64,000 nt of DNA from Lacibacter luteus (lineage in GTDB: Bacteria > Bacteroidota > Bacteroidia > Chitinophagales > Chitinophagaceae), in contig NZ_SDHW01000004.1 in the NCBI RefSeq assembly GCF_004118265.1, positions 310,001-374,000 of the forward strand, in the 5' to 3' direction. Positions 1 through 8,674 of this stretch are shown one piece after another; position 1 is the first letter of the stretch; each line of letters begins with the position of its first letter. The translations under genes were made by a program, and so were the position numbers. The notes under the pieces were generated by a model. It saw only the letters and a program-made list of their open reading frames with translations, did no database searches and had not been told where the DNA came from.

Positions 1-1080
1 CCATTGATTTTGATACCAGGCTTTACGTGTAATGTATCCCGTAGTTGGATCAAAGTTTTCAAGAAAGGAATGCAAACGTTTGAGATAGGTTGATGTTGCG
101 GGCCTGTTGAAACTTGCAATCAACAACCACTTCTTTTCAACAGTTGAATAAAACCAGGCTGTATAGTTTGTATAATTATTATCGACCGGTTTGCCACGCA
201 ACAGAAACCTGCAGGTATCACCAGCTTTCCAGTTATACTTCAAGTAGCTTTGTCCGCCGGAACCTTCGTTACCAAATTCGCCGGTGTATACATTCGTTCC
301 TTTCTTTAGCATGATGATCTTTTTATCTTCCGGAATTTGTTTGGGATCATCTGTATGAAAAGGACTCCATACTGAAAACAATACTCTTCTTTCTGTTGAT
401 GAATTAACCTGCATACCAAAATAACCCTCGCCAAAACCATTCGCCATATAGTAGGAACCAATTACATCGCTTCCCGCCGGCACAACAATTTCGTTATAAA
501 ACCATTCTATATCCTCTTTCACTTCAGTAACATCGTAGCTAAGATGTACAGAAGGTCCTCTTCGTCCCCAATAGAAATAATTGCCTTCGTTATTTTTTAC
601 AAACAGCGTTTGTGCATCAACAGCCGAGCCTGATAGCTGCAATGCATCCATTGATGCAAATACAGTTCCTGTTTTGCTGATGCCTTGTACATCTATCCGT
701 ACATAACCACTATCGTTAACAGTAAATTCACCTAATGAATATTTTTTTGCTGTTCCTTCCAGTGCAGTTTGTGCAGACTTACCATTTACTGTACAGTTAA
801 TAACAGACTTGCCTTCGGGCACTGCAATGGTTGATGCAATGTGCAGACTGCCTTTTTGCTTTACATATACCCATGTGCTGAATATTGCATCTGCATGCTG
901 CCAGTTAACCCATCCATTATTCGTTACCTTTTCGCTTCCGGCCTTTGAAGTAACCCAGGAGTTACCGCCCAACGGAACAGATACTTCCTGTTGTGCAGTA
1001 ACGGTAACCGGCAACATGAGTATGCTTATTAACCCTAACAATCGACCGATTTCAAATATGTTTCTACGTTCCTGTCTCAT
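1..1080 (-). CDS. DUF5077/DUF3472-type exported protein, 3' end outside window
   Basis: Exported protein of unknown enzymatic role, probably serving the carbohydrate locus to its right. The first 360 codons are present and the frame leaves the left edge without a stop. Residues 1-29 form a signal peptide ending near VTAQQ. About residues 32-140 look like the beta-sandwich DUF5077 module, and about 155-360 like DUF3472 (GRRGPSVHLSY; YYMANGFGEGYFGMQV). The ATG at 1078-1080 was chosen because the signal peptide begins there. It lies downstream of a two-operator promoter module nearly identical in layout to the one before susC, so it is probably a separate transcription unit under the same LacI repressor. 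DUF3472 proteins have no established activity that I know of. The family call is from remembered motifs, the regulation is inferred from the operators. Confidence 0.72.
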   Translation of the reverse strand, partial: MRQERRNIFEIGRLLGLISILMLPVTVTAQQEVSVPLGGNSWVTSKAGSEKVTNNGWVNWQHADAIFSTWVYVKQKGSLHIASTIAVPEGKSVINCTVNGKSAQTALEGTAKKYSLGEFTVNDSGYVRIDVQGISKTGTVFASMDALQLSGSAVDAQTLFVKNNEGNYFYWGRRGPSVHLSYDVTEVKEDIEWFYNEIVVPAGSDVIGSYYMANGFGEGYFGMQVNSSTERRVLFSVWSPFHTDDPKQIPEDKKIIMLKKGTNVYTGEFGNEGSGGQSYLKYNWKAGDTCRFLLRGKPVDNNYTNYTAWFYSTVEKKWLLIASFNRPATSTYLKRLHSFLENFDPTTGYITRKAWYQNQW

Positions 1081-1317
1081 CTTCGGTTATTTAATAAAGA
1101 CCTGCTTCTGCAGTGCTGCTAATTGCAAACCATCCCCTGCCGACTTTGCTGCCATCTTAATGTAATGGAATGATTTTGCAGTGTTGTTTTGAAAATACAA
1201 TTACCTATTTACATTGTACATACAGACGCTTACTGATGCAAAATTTTCATTGCGCTGTATTATTTCAAGTACCTCTGAACCAGAAAAAACTACATTGTAT
1301 GAAACCAGGTAAATAGC

Positions 1318-1329
1318 TTTCAATATTAA
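1318..1329 (-). promoter_or_regulatory. Conserved TTAATATTGAAA box, possible -7 region of the DUF3472 gene
   Basis: Read on the minus strand this is TTAATATTGAAA. The same 12 bases occur at 6726-6737 before susC, and in both places the box starts exactly 33 bases from the start of the proximal operator. TAATATTG differs by one base from the Bacteroidota -7 consensus TAnnTTTG, so this may be the core promoter. That assignment is inference. Confidence 0.45.
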
Positions 1330-1350
1330 TACTTCGATTTTTGTTTTGTA

Positions 1351-1368
1351 TGCGCAAACGGTGGCGCA
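1351..1368. promoter_or_regulatory. LacI-type operator, proximal site of the DUF3472 promoter
   Basis: TGCGCAAACGGTGGCGCA is an imperfect 18-base palindrome with the central CG typical of LacI-family operators. It matches the sites at 1430, 6759, 6838 and 8675 (shared core GCGCAAACGnTnGCGC). Together with the site at 1430 it forms a pair 79 bases apart, which could allow a looped repressor complex. Confidence 0.7.
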
Positions 1369-1429
1369 AAATCAACAATGTTCACCTGTTCGTTTTCCAT
1401 GAAAACCTTTGTAGTAAAGCATTTCAGCC

Positions 1430-1447
1430 TGCGCAAACGGTTGCTCA
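1430..1447. promoter_or_regulatory. LacI-type operator, distal site of the DUF3472 promoter
   Basis: TGCGCAAACGGTTGCTCA is the less symmetric partner of the site at 1351. It starts 79 bases from that site, the same distance as in the susC promoter, and is preceded in both promoters by a short related stretch (TTTCAGC). Confidence 0.65.
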
Positions 1448-1560
1448 TGCAATTTGCGCATACAGGTGATTCTGCTTACGTTCTACGTATAAAAAAGCCA
1501 GGCTTAGAAAAGCCCGGCGAACTACTATATGATTATGAGAAAACTGTTTTACGATTGCCT

Positions 1561-2106
1561 CTATTTTGCAGTATACACTTCAATTTCTGCAAGGTGTGTT
1601 GAGGTGGTTTTTCCTTCGGTCATCATTACACGTAAATAACGGATGGCATTGCCGGAAAGCACAGCATATCCCTGCGGTGCTTTATTTGCCGGATCAAATA
1701 CAAAATTGCCTCCACCTTTTTTCAGGTTTGTCCATGTGGTAGCATCTGTACTTCCTTCCAGTGTAAACTTTGTCATTCCGTTTGAGTTGTTCTGTCTTGC
1801 AGTTAAATCAATTGAAATGGCTTTCACTGCTGTTTTCATATCAACAATGATCCAATGTGGGTAAGCAGGCGATGCGCCCATCCATTGCGAATGCCAGAAG
1901 GTATTATAATTACCATCGAACAATGCAGTAGTGCGACCATTGGTTGCACCTTCACCAACCAGCTCTTCGCTGCTTGCAGTTGCCGTCCAACCTGTGCGGT
2001 CGGCTTTACCAGCAGTTGACCGGTCGTTGAACAAAATTGCTTCCGGTTTATTACATGCACTCAAAAACAGTATTAGTGCTGATGTATAACAAAATATTTT
2101 TTTCAT
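1561..2106 (-). CDS. F5/8 type C (discoidin-like) domain lipoprotein
   Basis: Surface or periplasmic lipoprotein, likely carbohydrate binding. Residues 1-18 are a lipoprotein signal ending in the lipobox SAC (Cys18). Residues about 40-180 form one F5/8 type C domain: GRTTALFDGNYNTFWHSQW, then PHWIIVDMKT and the closing IRYLRVMMTEG strand before HLAEIEVY. At 181 residues it is just the anchor and one domain. It follows susD by 50 bases on the same strand and is the last gene of the susC-susD unit, a usual place for a surface glycan-binding lipoprotein. The ligand cannot be told from the sequence. Confidence 0.8.
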   Translation of the reverse strand: MKKIFCYTSALILFLSACNKPEAILFNDRSTAGKADRTGWTATASSEELVGEGATNGRTTALFDGNYNTFWHSQWMGASPAYPHWIIVDMKTAVKAISIDLTARQNNSNGMTKFTLEGSTDATTWTNLKKGGGNFVFDPANKAPQGYAVLSGNAIRYLRVMMTEGKTTSTHLAEIEVYTAK

Positions 2107-2156
2107 GTATTTAAGTTTTTAAATGAAAGGACAGGTTCTATCCTTCAACTTTCACA

Positions 2157-3659
2157 TTATGGGTTTTGAGCAAGCTTGTTATTCTTATCAATTTCAGCTT
2201 GCGGAATAAAAAATATCACCCGGTTATCTGTTGGCAATATGGTTTGGTTAACATTACCCGATACCACATGTGAACCCGGATAGTTGCGAACCATCGACAT
2301 ATTATTACGGAACAGATCATACATACGATGACCTTCAAACGCAAGCTCAAGCCAACGTTCTTCCATCACCACGTCCAATACCGTTTTGCTGCTTGCCGCA
2401 ACACTTGCAAGCGTGTGCAATGCTGCACCACTTAATCCTGCACGCTGACGAATGCGGTTCACATCATCCAATGCTAATTGACCATTACCCAGTTTTGCAT
2501 TTGCTTCTGCACGGTTGAGATACATTTCTGCAAGACGGATATAAACCGGAGAACTCAAGTTCACAATACCTTCCTGCAAACTGTACTTGTTGACATAATA
2601 CATTGGCGTATTCGGCGTAAGCTTGCTGTTAAGCTGCAACACATTATTTACTTTATAGGGAGAAACAAAACTCATACGCAGATCCGCAGGGTTTTCAGCC
2701 ACCTTATCAACATATTTTTTTGAGGCATAGATCTCACCCCAACCACTGAAGGCCTGGTTTTGTGCATTACCACTTCCATCGCCACTGAAATACATAGAAC
2801 CGATGGATGAATAACCACGATCTTCCACTTTTGTATGACGAATACAGAAAATCGTTTCTTTGTTTCCTTCAGGAACCCCACGGAAGTAATTCGTATACTC
2901 TGCGCCGGTTATTAAATTGTACCGGCCCGATGCGATTACCTTATCAGCGTATTCAATTGCCTTTGCATTATCTTCTTTGTATAAATACACTCTTGATAAC
3001 AACGCAAACGCTACTTCCTTTGATGCAAATGCATTTGTTTTTGACACACTCATCAAGTCTGCAGCTTTCAAAAGATCAGCAATAATAAAATCGTATACTT
3101 CTTTTACTGTGCTGCGTGCAAGTGAGAGTTTTGCAGAATCGCTTAAGCCATCTTTCAAAATAGGCACACCGGGATTGTTGCCACTATTTTGCGGATAAGG
3201 GCGCCCAAAAATGCGAACAAGATTAAAATGCATCATTGCCCTGATGTAAAGATTTTCTCCCTTGAGCTGACGCATATCGGCAGTAGCATCATCCTTGATC
3301 ACAGATATAATTCTGTTGGCTGCTTCTGCTGCTTTGTATGCCTGCGACCAGAATAAAGCAGGATGTGTTGATGTGACTAAATGCGTATAACGGTAGGCTC
3401 TGGTCAGATCATCCGATGAATTTTGTCCCTGTGCAATTTCATCAGTAGGATATTCCATTAAAAAATGGCCACTGCGAACGTAACCTGCGTTTTTAAACAA
3501 CGCATACGTACCCACTGTTGCTGTTTCAATATCGCCTGCATTTGTTAAAGCAGCATTTTCATCAATAGCAGTTGATGGCTGAAAACTTTTACGGCAACTG
3601 CTTAACCCAAGCACCAATGCCGATGCTGTTATGAATAAGAATTTATTTGCTGTTTGCAT
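2157..3659 (-). CDS. susD: SusD/RagB family nutrient-binding outer membrane lipoprotein
   Basis: Surface lipoprotein that caps a SusC-type transporter and hands it a glycan or other nutrient. Residues 1-22 are a lipoprotein signal (LGLSSC, Cys22). The TPR-like core shows the family hallmark around residues 130-150 (LKGENLYIRAMMHFNLVRIF) and a C-terminal part with MEERWLELAFEGHRMYDLFR, both typical of SusD. Length 500 is normal. It lies 31 bases after susC, in the usual susC-susD order, and is expected to share the LacI-controlled promoter upstream of susC. The substrate is unknown. Confidence 0.93.
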   Translation of the reverse strand: MQTANKFLFITASALVLGLSSCRKSFQPSTAIDENAALTNAGDIETATVGTYALFKNAGYVRSGHFLMEYPTDEIAQGQNSSDDLTRAYRYTHLVTSTHPALFWSQAYKAAEAANRIISVIKDDATADMRQLKGENLYIRAMMHFNLVRIFGRPYPQNSGNNPGVPILKDGLSDSAKLSLARSTVKEVYDFIIADLLKAADLMSVSKTNAFASKEVAFALLSRVYLYKEDNAKAIEYADKVIASGRYNLITGAEYTNYFRGVPEGNKETIFCIRHTKVEDRGYSSIGSMYFSGDGSGNAQNQAFSGWGEIYASKKYVDKVAENPADLRMSFVSPYKVNNVLQLNSKLTPNTPMYYVNKYSLQEGIVNLSSPVYIRLAEMYLNRAEANAKLGNGQLALDDVNRIRQRAGLSGAALHTLASVAASSKTVLDVVMEERWLELAFEGHRMYDLFRNNMSMVRNYPGSHVVSGNVNQTILPTDNRVIFFIPQAEIDKNNKLAQNP

Positions 3660-3690
3660 AAATAATGTTTTTGTGATGAACAGTTACTGA

Positions 3691-6612
3691 TCAGAAAGAA
3701 ATGTTCAAACCAAATAATACTTTTTTGCTGATCGGGTATTTAATGCTTGATTCACCTCCACTAAGCACCACTTCAGGATCAACACCGGAGAAGTTTGTAA
3801 GTGTCCATAAGTTATCGCCACTTACAAAGAAGCGTACTGCAGAAAGTTTTGCTTTGCTGATGACACTGTTTGGCAGATCATAACTTAAACGGATATTCCG
3901 TAAGCGGATATAACTTCCATCTTCGAGATAGCGTGTGGATGATGCATTGGAAGCATCTGTACGACCATGAACCGGTTTAGGATGTGTGGCAATATCGCCT
4001 GGCTTCGACCAACGGCTCCAGCCTTTTGCCAATTGCATCTGGTTATAGCTTTCATATAAACCATCGTTATCAAAATAAAAACGGCTGTCGTTATATACAC
4101 GATTGCCATATACAAAATTTAAAAAGGCAGTCAGTGTAAAATTGTTGTAAGCAAACGTGTTTGTAACACCACCTGTAAACTTCGGAGCTGCTGATTTGCC
4201 GATATACTGACGTGTTGCTGCGTTGTATGAATTTGTGTAAATCACATAACTTTTTCCATCAGCATCTGTCAATAGCTTTTCCCATAACGGTTCGCCGTTC
4301 ACTGGATTTACGCCAGCCCATACAGGCATATACCATTCATCCATATCTCTGCCAACAGCAACCGGTTGTCTTGCACCTGTAAACACTTCTGTTCTTCCCT
4401 GGTTAACAGACAACACTTTGTTACGGTTGAATGCCATGTTGAGGTTTGTTTCCCATGTGAACTTTCTTGTGAAATTTTTTGATGTGATATTGAATTCTAT
4501 ACCACGGTTTCGGATTGAACCAACGTTTTCATAAACACCATCATAACCTGTTGTTGCCGGTAACGGACGGAAGAACAACAGATCGGTTGATACACGATTG
4601 TACGCATCAACAGTAAGATCGATACGCTTAAAGAAACTTACATCCACACCAATGTTGCTGGTGGTCATACGTTCCCAGGTAAGATCTGGATTTGCTTTTT
4701 GTGATGGTGCAGCACCGGGCAATCCTGCATAGCTTGCTCCTTGTGAAATGGAATACAAACCGAGTGCAGCATAATCGCCAATACCATCGGCATTACCTGT
4801 TGTACCATAGCTTGCACGAAGTTTTAAGAACGTAATTGGTTTTACATTCAGGAAATCTTCATTGCTGATGATCCATGATGCACCTAACTGGTAAAAGTTG
4901 GCGCTGGGGTTGTTCTTACCAAAACGGGAAGAATATTCGTTTACAAATGAAGCAACAAAGAAATATTTGTTTGAATAATTGTAATCGGCCTGTGCAAGGT
5001 ATTTGCTGAAGATGGATTCATCTACACGACCACTAATGGTTTTCTTTTCGCCTGTTGAAGTAGATAATACCGGACGACCTGGAGGTAATCCCGTTGCATA
5101 GGTATCAATTGATTCTGCAAACGTTTTTTCAACTTCGGCAACTGCCAAGGCCGTTATACCGTGATTGCCAAAATTATTCGTGTACTTCAACCTGTTTGAA
5201 GTAAGAAGTTTATTCGTAAATGATGTCGAATTATACAAAGCACCTGCATCTGTTGCACCTTCTTTTGAACGTTTATCATAAAATGCATCACTGCGATAGT
5301 TAAACAGGCGTGCACGGTTATACGTTGCAAAGCTGAAATGCTTTGAAATTTTGTAATCAAGATTCAGATCACCATTCATGTTAAAGCTTTTCGCTTTCGA
5401 AAAATTATATTGAAGTGAATGGAGAAAATTATCTCTGTCCCGTCCGTACCATGTACCATAGCGTGCATCTTTCGGAGTGCCGTCAACATTGTATGCAGAA
5501 TCAAACGGCATGTTCAGGTATGCATCGTATACTGTTGCATCGGGGTTGTACGTATCTTTTGTGAAAATACCATTGAGCAATACACTTACTTTCAAACGTT
5601 CCGATAACTTGTGCGAAATATTGGTACGAAAGTTATAAGCCGTTTTATCGTTATTGATCAATGTACCTTCTTCTTTGTAATAGTTTCCGGAAATGTAATA
5701 GGTTGTTTTATCTGAACCACCTGATGCTGATAAATTATAGCTCTGCACTTTTGCTCTTCTGAACGCAAGATCCCACCAGTTTGTATTTGTGTTGAGCGCT
5801 GCAGGATTAGGATTGAAAAATGTTTTCTGGTAATCGTACAACTGTTGCGTATTCATTAAGCGGAAGTTGCCGGTTGTTGCTTCACTGAACCCGGCTGTTG
5901 ATGTAAATTCAATTTTTGCTTTTCCTGATTTACCGCTTTTGGTTGTAACAATGATGACACCATTCGCAGCACGTGATCCATACAAGCCTGTTGCCGCTGC
6001 ATCTTTCAGAATGGTAACACTCTCCACATCGTTTGGATTGAAAGTGCCGCCAATATTTCCATCTACCACATACAAAGGTGCTGTACTTGCGTTAATGGTA
6101 CCGGCACCACGGATAAGTACATTCGATCCGCTGGTAGGATCACCACTTCCTGTTGATACTACCACGCCCGGTGCTTTACCTTGCAAAAGGCTGGTAAGTT
6201 CGTTCGATGTAACGTCTCTTAATTTTTCGCCTGACACCACCGATACTGAACTTGACAATTCAATTCTTTTCTTTGATGAATAACCCACTACAGCAACCTC
6301 TTGCAGCTCTTCCGATTTTGCTTCAAGTACGATGCTGATGTTGTCGGCAGCTTTTACGGTTAGTGGTTGAAAACCTACTGAGCTGATGAGCAACTCTGCG
6401 TTGCGGTTCTTAACGGAGATACGGAACGTACCTGCTTCGTTTGTGATGACGGTGTTGCTTGTTCCCTTTTCTGTAACGGAAACATTTGGAAGTAAAAGTC
6501 CTTCTTTGTCTTTTACTGTTCCACTGATGATAATGGTGGAATTGTTCTGAGCCCAACTGTAGATTGCAGCAAGCAATGCAAACAGAAAGACCAGCATTCG
6601 TTTTTGTTTCAT
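3691..6612 (-). CDS. susC: SusC/RagA family TonB-linked outer membrane transporter
   Basis: TonB-dependent outer membrane channel that imports the ligand held by its SusD partner. The ATG at 6610-6612 is chosen over an upstream start because it begins a clear signal peptide (MKQKRMLVFLFALLAA, cut before QNN). Residues about 27-105 are the carboxypeptidase-regulatory-like domain (ISGTVKDKEGLLLPNVSV), about 115-230 the plug with the SusC signature (VLIRGAGTINASTAPLYVVDG), and the rest the beta-barrel. Length is 973 residues. The promoter region 6613-6880 carries two LacI-type operators 79 bases apart. First gene of a susC-susD-F5/8 unit. Confidence 0.94.
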   Translation of the reverse strand: MKQKRMLVFLFALLAAIYSWAQNNSTIIISGTVKDKEGLLLPNVSVTEKGTSNTVITNEAGTFRISVKNRNAELLISSVGFQPLTVKAADNISIVLEAKSEELQEVAVVGYSSKKRIELSSSVSVVSGEKLRDVTSNELTSLLQGKAPGVVVSTGSGDPTSGSNVLIRGAGTINASTAPLYVVDGNIGGTFNPNDVESVTILKDAAATGLYGSRAANGVIIVTTKSGKSGKAKIEFTSTAGFSEATTGNFRLMNTQQLYDYQKTFFNPNPAALNTNTNWWDLAFRRAKVQSYNLSASGGSDKTTYYISGNYYKEEGTLINNDKTAYNFRTNISHKLSERLKVSVLLNGIFTKDTYNPDATVYDAYLNMPFDSAYNVDGTPKDARYGTWYGRDRDNFLHSLQYNFSKAKSFNMNGDLNLDYKISKHFSFATYNRARLFNYRSDAFYDKRSKEGATDAGALYNSTSFTNKLLTSNRLKYTNNFGNHGITALAVAEVEKTFAESIDTYATGLPPGRPVLSTSTGEKKTISGRVDESIFSKYLAQADYNYSNKYFFVASFVNEYSSRFGKNNPSANFYQLGASWIISNEDFLNVKPITFLKLRASYGTTGNADGIGDYAALGLYSISQGASYAGLPGAAPSQKANPDLTWERMTTSNIGVDVSFFKRIDLTVDAYNRVSTDLLFFRPLPATTGYDGVYENVGSIRNRGIEFNITSKNFTRKFTWETNLNMAFNRNKVLSVNQGRTEVFTGARQPVAVGRDMDEWYMPVWAGVNPVNGEPLWEKLLTDADGKSYVIYTNSYNAATRQYIGKSAAPKFTGGVTNTFAYNNFTLTAFLNFVYGNRVYNDSRFYFDNDGLYESYNQMQLAKGWSRWSKPGDIATHPKPVHGRTDASNASSTRYLEDGSYIRLRNIRLSYDLPNSVISKAKLSAVRFFVSGDNLWTLTNFSGVDPEVVLSGGESSIKYPISKKVLFGLNISF

Positions 6613-6725
6613 AACAATAATCTGGTTTAGTGAAATAATCAGCGATGCCTGTAACAGTACTCTGTAATTGTATTGGCAGTTAGTTGTAGTTCTTATAAAA
6701 TAAAGAACCGTTGCAAGCAAATCGT

Positions 6726-6737
6726 TTTCAATATTAA
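6726..6737 (-). promoter_or_regulatory. TTAATATTGAAA box, possible -7 region of susC
   Basis: Second copy of the box at 1318-1329, in the same orientation and again 33 bases from the proximal operator. Transcription starting just after it would give a leader of roughly 105-110 bases for susC. Weak TATTTTAT elements closer to the gene are an alternative. Confidence 0.45.
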
Positions 6738-6758
6738 GCAGCTGTTATTTCATTTTCA

Positions 6759-6776
6759 TGTGCAAACGTTGGCGCA
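6759..6776. promoter_or_regulatory. LacI-type operator, proximal site of the susC promoter
   Basis: TGTGCAAACGTTGGCGCA, an imperfect palindrome centred on CG, same core as the other four sites. It lies just before the conserved TTAATATTGAAA box, where a bound repressor would hinder RNA polymerase. Confidence 0.7.
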
Positions 6777-6837
6777 AAATAAACGTTCGTAAAATGCAAC
6801 GAAACGCCGAAACCCTTTACAGCAAAGGTTTTCAGCA

Positions 6838-6855
6838 TGCGCAAACGATTGTGCA
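6838..6855. promoter_or_regulatory. LacI-type operator, distal site of the susC promoter
   Basis: TGCGCAAACGATTGTGCA, the most symmetric site of the set. It starts 79 bases from the site at 6759. It lies between the lacI-type gene's terminator and the susC promoter. Confidence 0.72.
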
Positions 6856-6882
6856 GCTTTACAGGAGTTGCAATTGAAGAAT

Positions 6883-6916
6883 AAAAAAACGGAGCAGTAT
6901 CAGTGCTCCGTTTTTT
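6883..6916 (-). terminator. Rho-independent terminator after the LacI-type gene
   Basis: A-rich side, then a hairpin of CGGAGCA pairing with TGCTCCG, then a T run (AAAAAACGGAGCA ... TGCTCCGTTTTTT). The symmetric A and T tracts would allow it to work in both directions; on the minus strand it ends the CBM9-like/LacI transcript just before the susC operators. Confidence 0.85.
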
Positions 6917-6933
6917 ATTGCTGTTATCTTTTA

Positions 6934-7965
6934 TCAGGAAATTGTTTGTTGATAAGCAACCAGGGTTGCCGGCATTTCTTCTACATAAAAAGAAGTGTTG
7001 ATGATCTTATTATCTGTTTTTTCATTAAGGATCTTGATCATCAATTCCATTGCCCGTTCACCTTGCCCGTATGGATATTGCTCAACTGAAACAAGTGGAG
7101 GAAAAGCTGTGTAGCTTGTAATAGGCAGATTGGCGTAGCTCACAAACACAATATCTTTATTTACCAGGATATTTTGTTTCTGTGCAAACTGTACTGCATC
7201 CATATGTACATAATCGTTAAACGTGATGATGGCCGTTGGCGGATGTTTTAATGCAAGTAATTTTTTCATTGCATTGTGTGTACTTTCTTTCGACAGATCG
7301 GTTTTCTCAACCATCTGCATGTCCACTTTCAGTTTTTGTTTGGATATGCCTTCTATATAACCATTCATTCGTTCTTTACTGGCGTTCAGCTTATCGGGCC
7401 CGTTAATAAATGCAATACGTCTGTAACCTTTATTGAAAAGCCACCCTACCATATCCACCGTTCCTTTGTACAGGTTACAAAACACTTTATGGGCTTCTTT
7501 AAAAGGAGGAACACGATCAAAATACACAACAGGTATTTCAAACTTATTCAACGCTTCAAGATGCTCGTATTTATTTGTTTGTTTCGATAAAGAAATGATC
7601 AATCCATCAACCCGTTGTTTCTTCATTGCTTCCACAACAGCTTTTTCTCTTTCCGGATCATCATGACTTTGTCCGAAAAGGATGGTGTATTGATGCTCCA
7701 TCGCTGCAGCTTCAATACCGCTGATGGCCTGCGAAAAAAATTCTTCCCGTATAAACGGTATTACCACCCCGATAACAAATGTTTTCTTTTGCTTGAAAAA
7801 AATAGCCTGCGCATTGGGTTCGTAACCCAGCTCTTCGGCCAGTTGTTTTATTTTCAGCTTTGTGCCTAAACCTATACGTGGATGATCGCTCAACGCTCTT
7901 GATACGGTTGATACCGAAACGTTAAGTCTCTTGGCAATTTCTTTGATAGTTGGTAATTTTTCCAT
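6934..7965 (-). CDS. LacI family transcriptional regulator of the Sus-type locus
   Basis: DNA-binding repressor or activator that responds to a sugar. Residues 6-28 are the LacI helix-turn-helix (TIKEIAKRLNVSVSTVSRAL), followed by the hinge region and a periplasmic-binding-protein-like sensor domain (FVIGVVIPFIREEFFSQAIS; DGLIISLS; VDMVGWLFNKGYRRIAFING). The ATG at 7963-7965 is chosen because it places MEKLPTIKEIA at the N-terminus as in the family; an upstream in-frame start would add 41 residues that overlap the previous gene. Length is 343 residues. It follows the CBM9-like gene by 16 bases. Five matching palindromes at 1351, 1430, 6759, 6838 and 8675 are its likely operators, the last giving autoregulation. 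The effector is unknown. Confidence 0.93.
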   Translation of the reverse strand: MEKLPTIKEIAKRLNVSVSTVSRALSDHPRIGLGTKLKIKQLAEELGYEPNAQAIFFKQKKTFVIGVVIPFIREEFFSQAISGIEAAAMEHQYTILFGQSHDDPEREKAVVEAMKKQRVDGLIISLSKQTNKYEHLEALNKFEIPVVYFDRVPPFKEAHKVFCNLYKGTVDMVGWLFNKGYRRIAFINGPDKLNASKERMNGYIEGISKQKLKVDMQMVEKTDLSKESTHNAMKKLLALKHPPTAIITFNDYVHMDAVQFAQKQNILVNKDIVFVSYANLPITSYTAFPPLVSVEQYPYGQGERAMELMIKILNEKTDNKIINTSFYVEEMPATLVAYQQTIS

Positions 7966-7981
7966 TTTACTACGGGCTGTT

Positions 7982-8611
7982 TTATTCAAAAACGGCTTTG
8001 CCAAAAAAAGCCGGTTGGTGAAAATCAGGGTCGCTTGTTTGGATATTTTTCCAGCTAATAAAATGCGGCTCCGGCAACAAATCGCCACACTTATAAAAAT
8101 TCACTTTTACTGCGGTATTGCTTAGTGAAGTTACAGGATGTTTTATAAAAACTTTAGCCGGTATTTGCAACAGCAGTTCCCAGGCATAATCAGCACCTTC
8201 TTTCTGCATAGCTACATCGTATTTAACCGTACCTACAACATCTGCCGGCAACAGCTCCCTGTTTGTACGACCGGCACCATACCCAATTAATGCAGTGCCA
8301 ATGCAATTAAATTCACAGTTATAATAACCGCCCTCATCAAAAGCAATAAAAAACTCTACGCAGCTATCTTCCCACACTGCGCCATTTACTTCTGTTGCAA
8401 CATGCCGAACATGTTTTTCTTTTACCCGGTAAAGAATAAATACCGCTTCATTATTATGTGCAATTGAAAAACGCACGGCTGTATCTGTTTTATAAGCCGG
8501 CCATGGCTGTTGCTCCAATGCAAAATCATTGGCCGCAAGCAACAATTGCTTTGCTGCACGCAGCTCTCCTGAAACAGCACAATATGGTATACGAAGTTCC
8601 TGCATAAACAT
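7982..8611 (-). CDS. CBM9-like (carbohydrate-binding family 9-like) protein
   Basis: Predicted sugar-binding beta-sandwich protein. The pattern of an N-terminal strand pair, AVRFSIAHNNEAVFILYRVKE, then EDSCVEFFIAFDEGGYYNCEFN and a C-terminal FYKCGDLLPEPHFISW matches the CBM9-like/DUF1083 family seen in Bacteroidota. No signal peptide is visible, so it may be cytoplasmic. The ATG at 8609-8611 is chosen because GGAGGAT lies four bases upstream (8615-8621), an unusually strong Shine-Dalgarno for this phylum; the upstream alternative at 8638 has none. Length is 209 residues. It is the first gene of a two-gene unit with the LacI regulator, with LacI-type palindromes 64 bases upstream. Role in the sugar locus is inferred. 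Confidence 0.75.
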   Translation of the reverse strand: MFMQELRIPYCAVSGELRAAKQLLLAANDFALEQQPWPAYKTDTAVRFSIAHNNEAVFILYRVKEKHVRHVATEVNGAVWEDSCVEFFIAFDEGGYYNCEFNCIGTALIGYGAGRTNRELLPADVVGTVKYDVAMQKEGADYAWELLLQIPAKVFIKHPVTSLSNTAVKVNFYKCGDLLPEPHFISWKNIQTSDPDFHQPAFFGKAVFE

Positions 8612-8674
8612 TTTATCCTCCAAAAATAGATACAGCAAGTTAAGCTGAATTAGGCCCGCACGAACCTGTTGCGT

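Larger units (their letters stand above)
1081..1560. other. Intergenic promoter region of the DUF3472 gene
   Basis: This 480-base gap holds the two LacI-type operators and the TTAATATTGAAA box (listed separately). No gene is convincing here: the short plus-strand frame at 1378-1602 runs through the operators and into the neighbouring gene. The stretch between 1081 and 1317 would be a long 5' leader of the DUF3472 transcript. Confidence 0.6.

Noticed and set aside
809-1165. 118-codon plus-strand frame
   Set aside because: Antisense to the start of the DUF3472 gene, whose signal peptide and family motifs are clear.
1378-1602. 74-codon plus-strand frame
   Set aside because: It covers the operator region and reads antisense into the F5/8 lipoprotein gene.
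5867-6283. 138-codon plus-strand frame
   Set aside because: Antisense to the well-supported susC plug region; composition is that of a complementary shadow.
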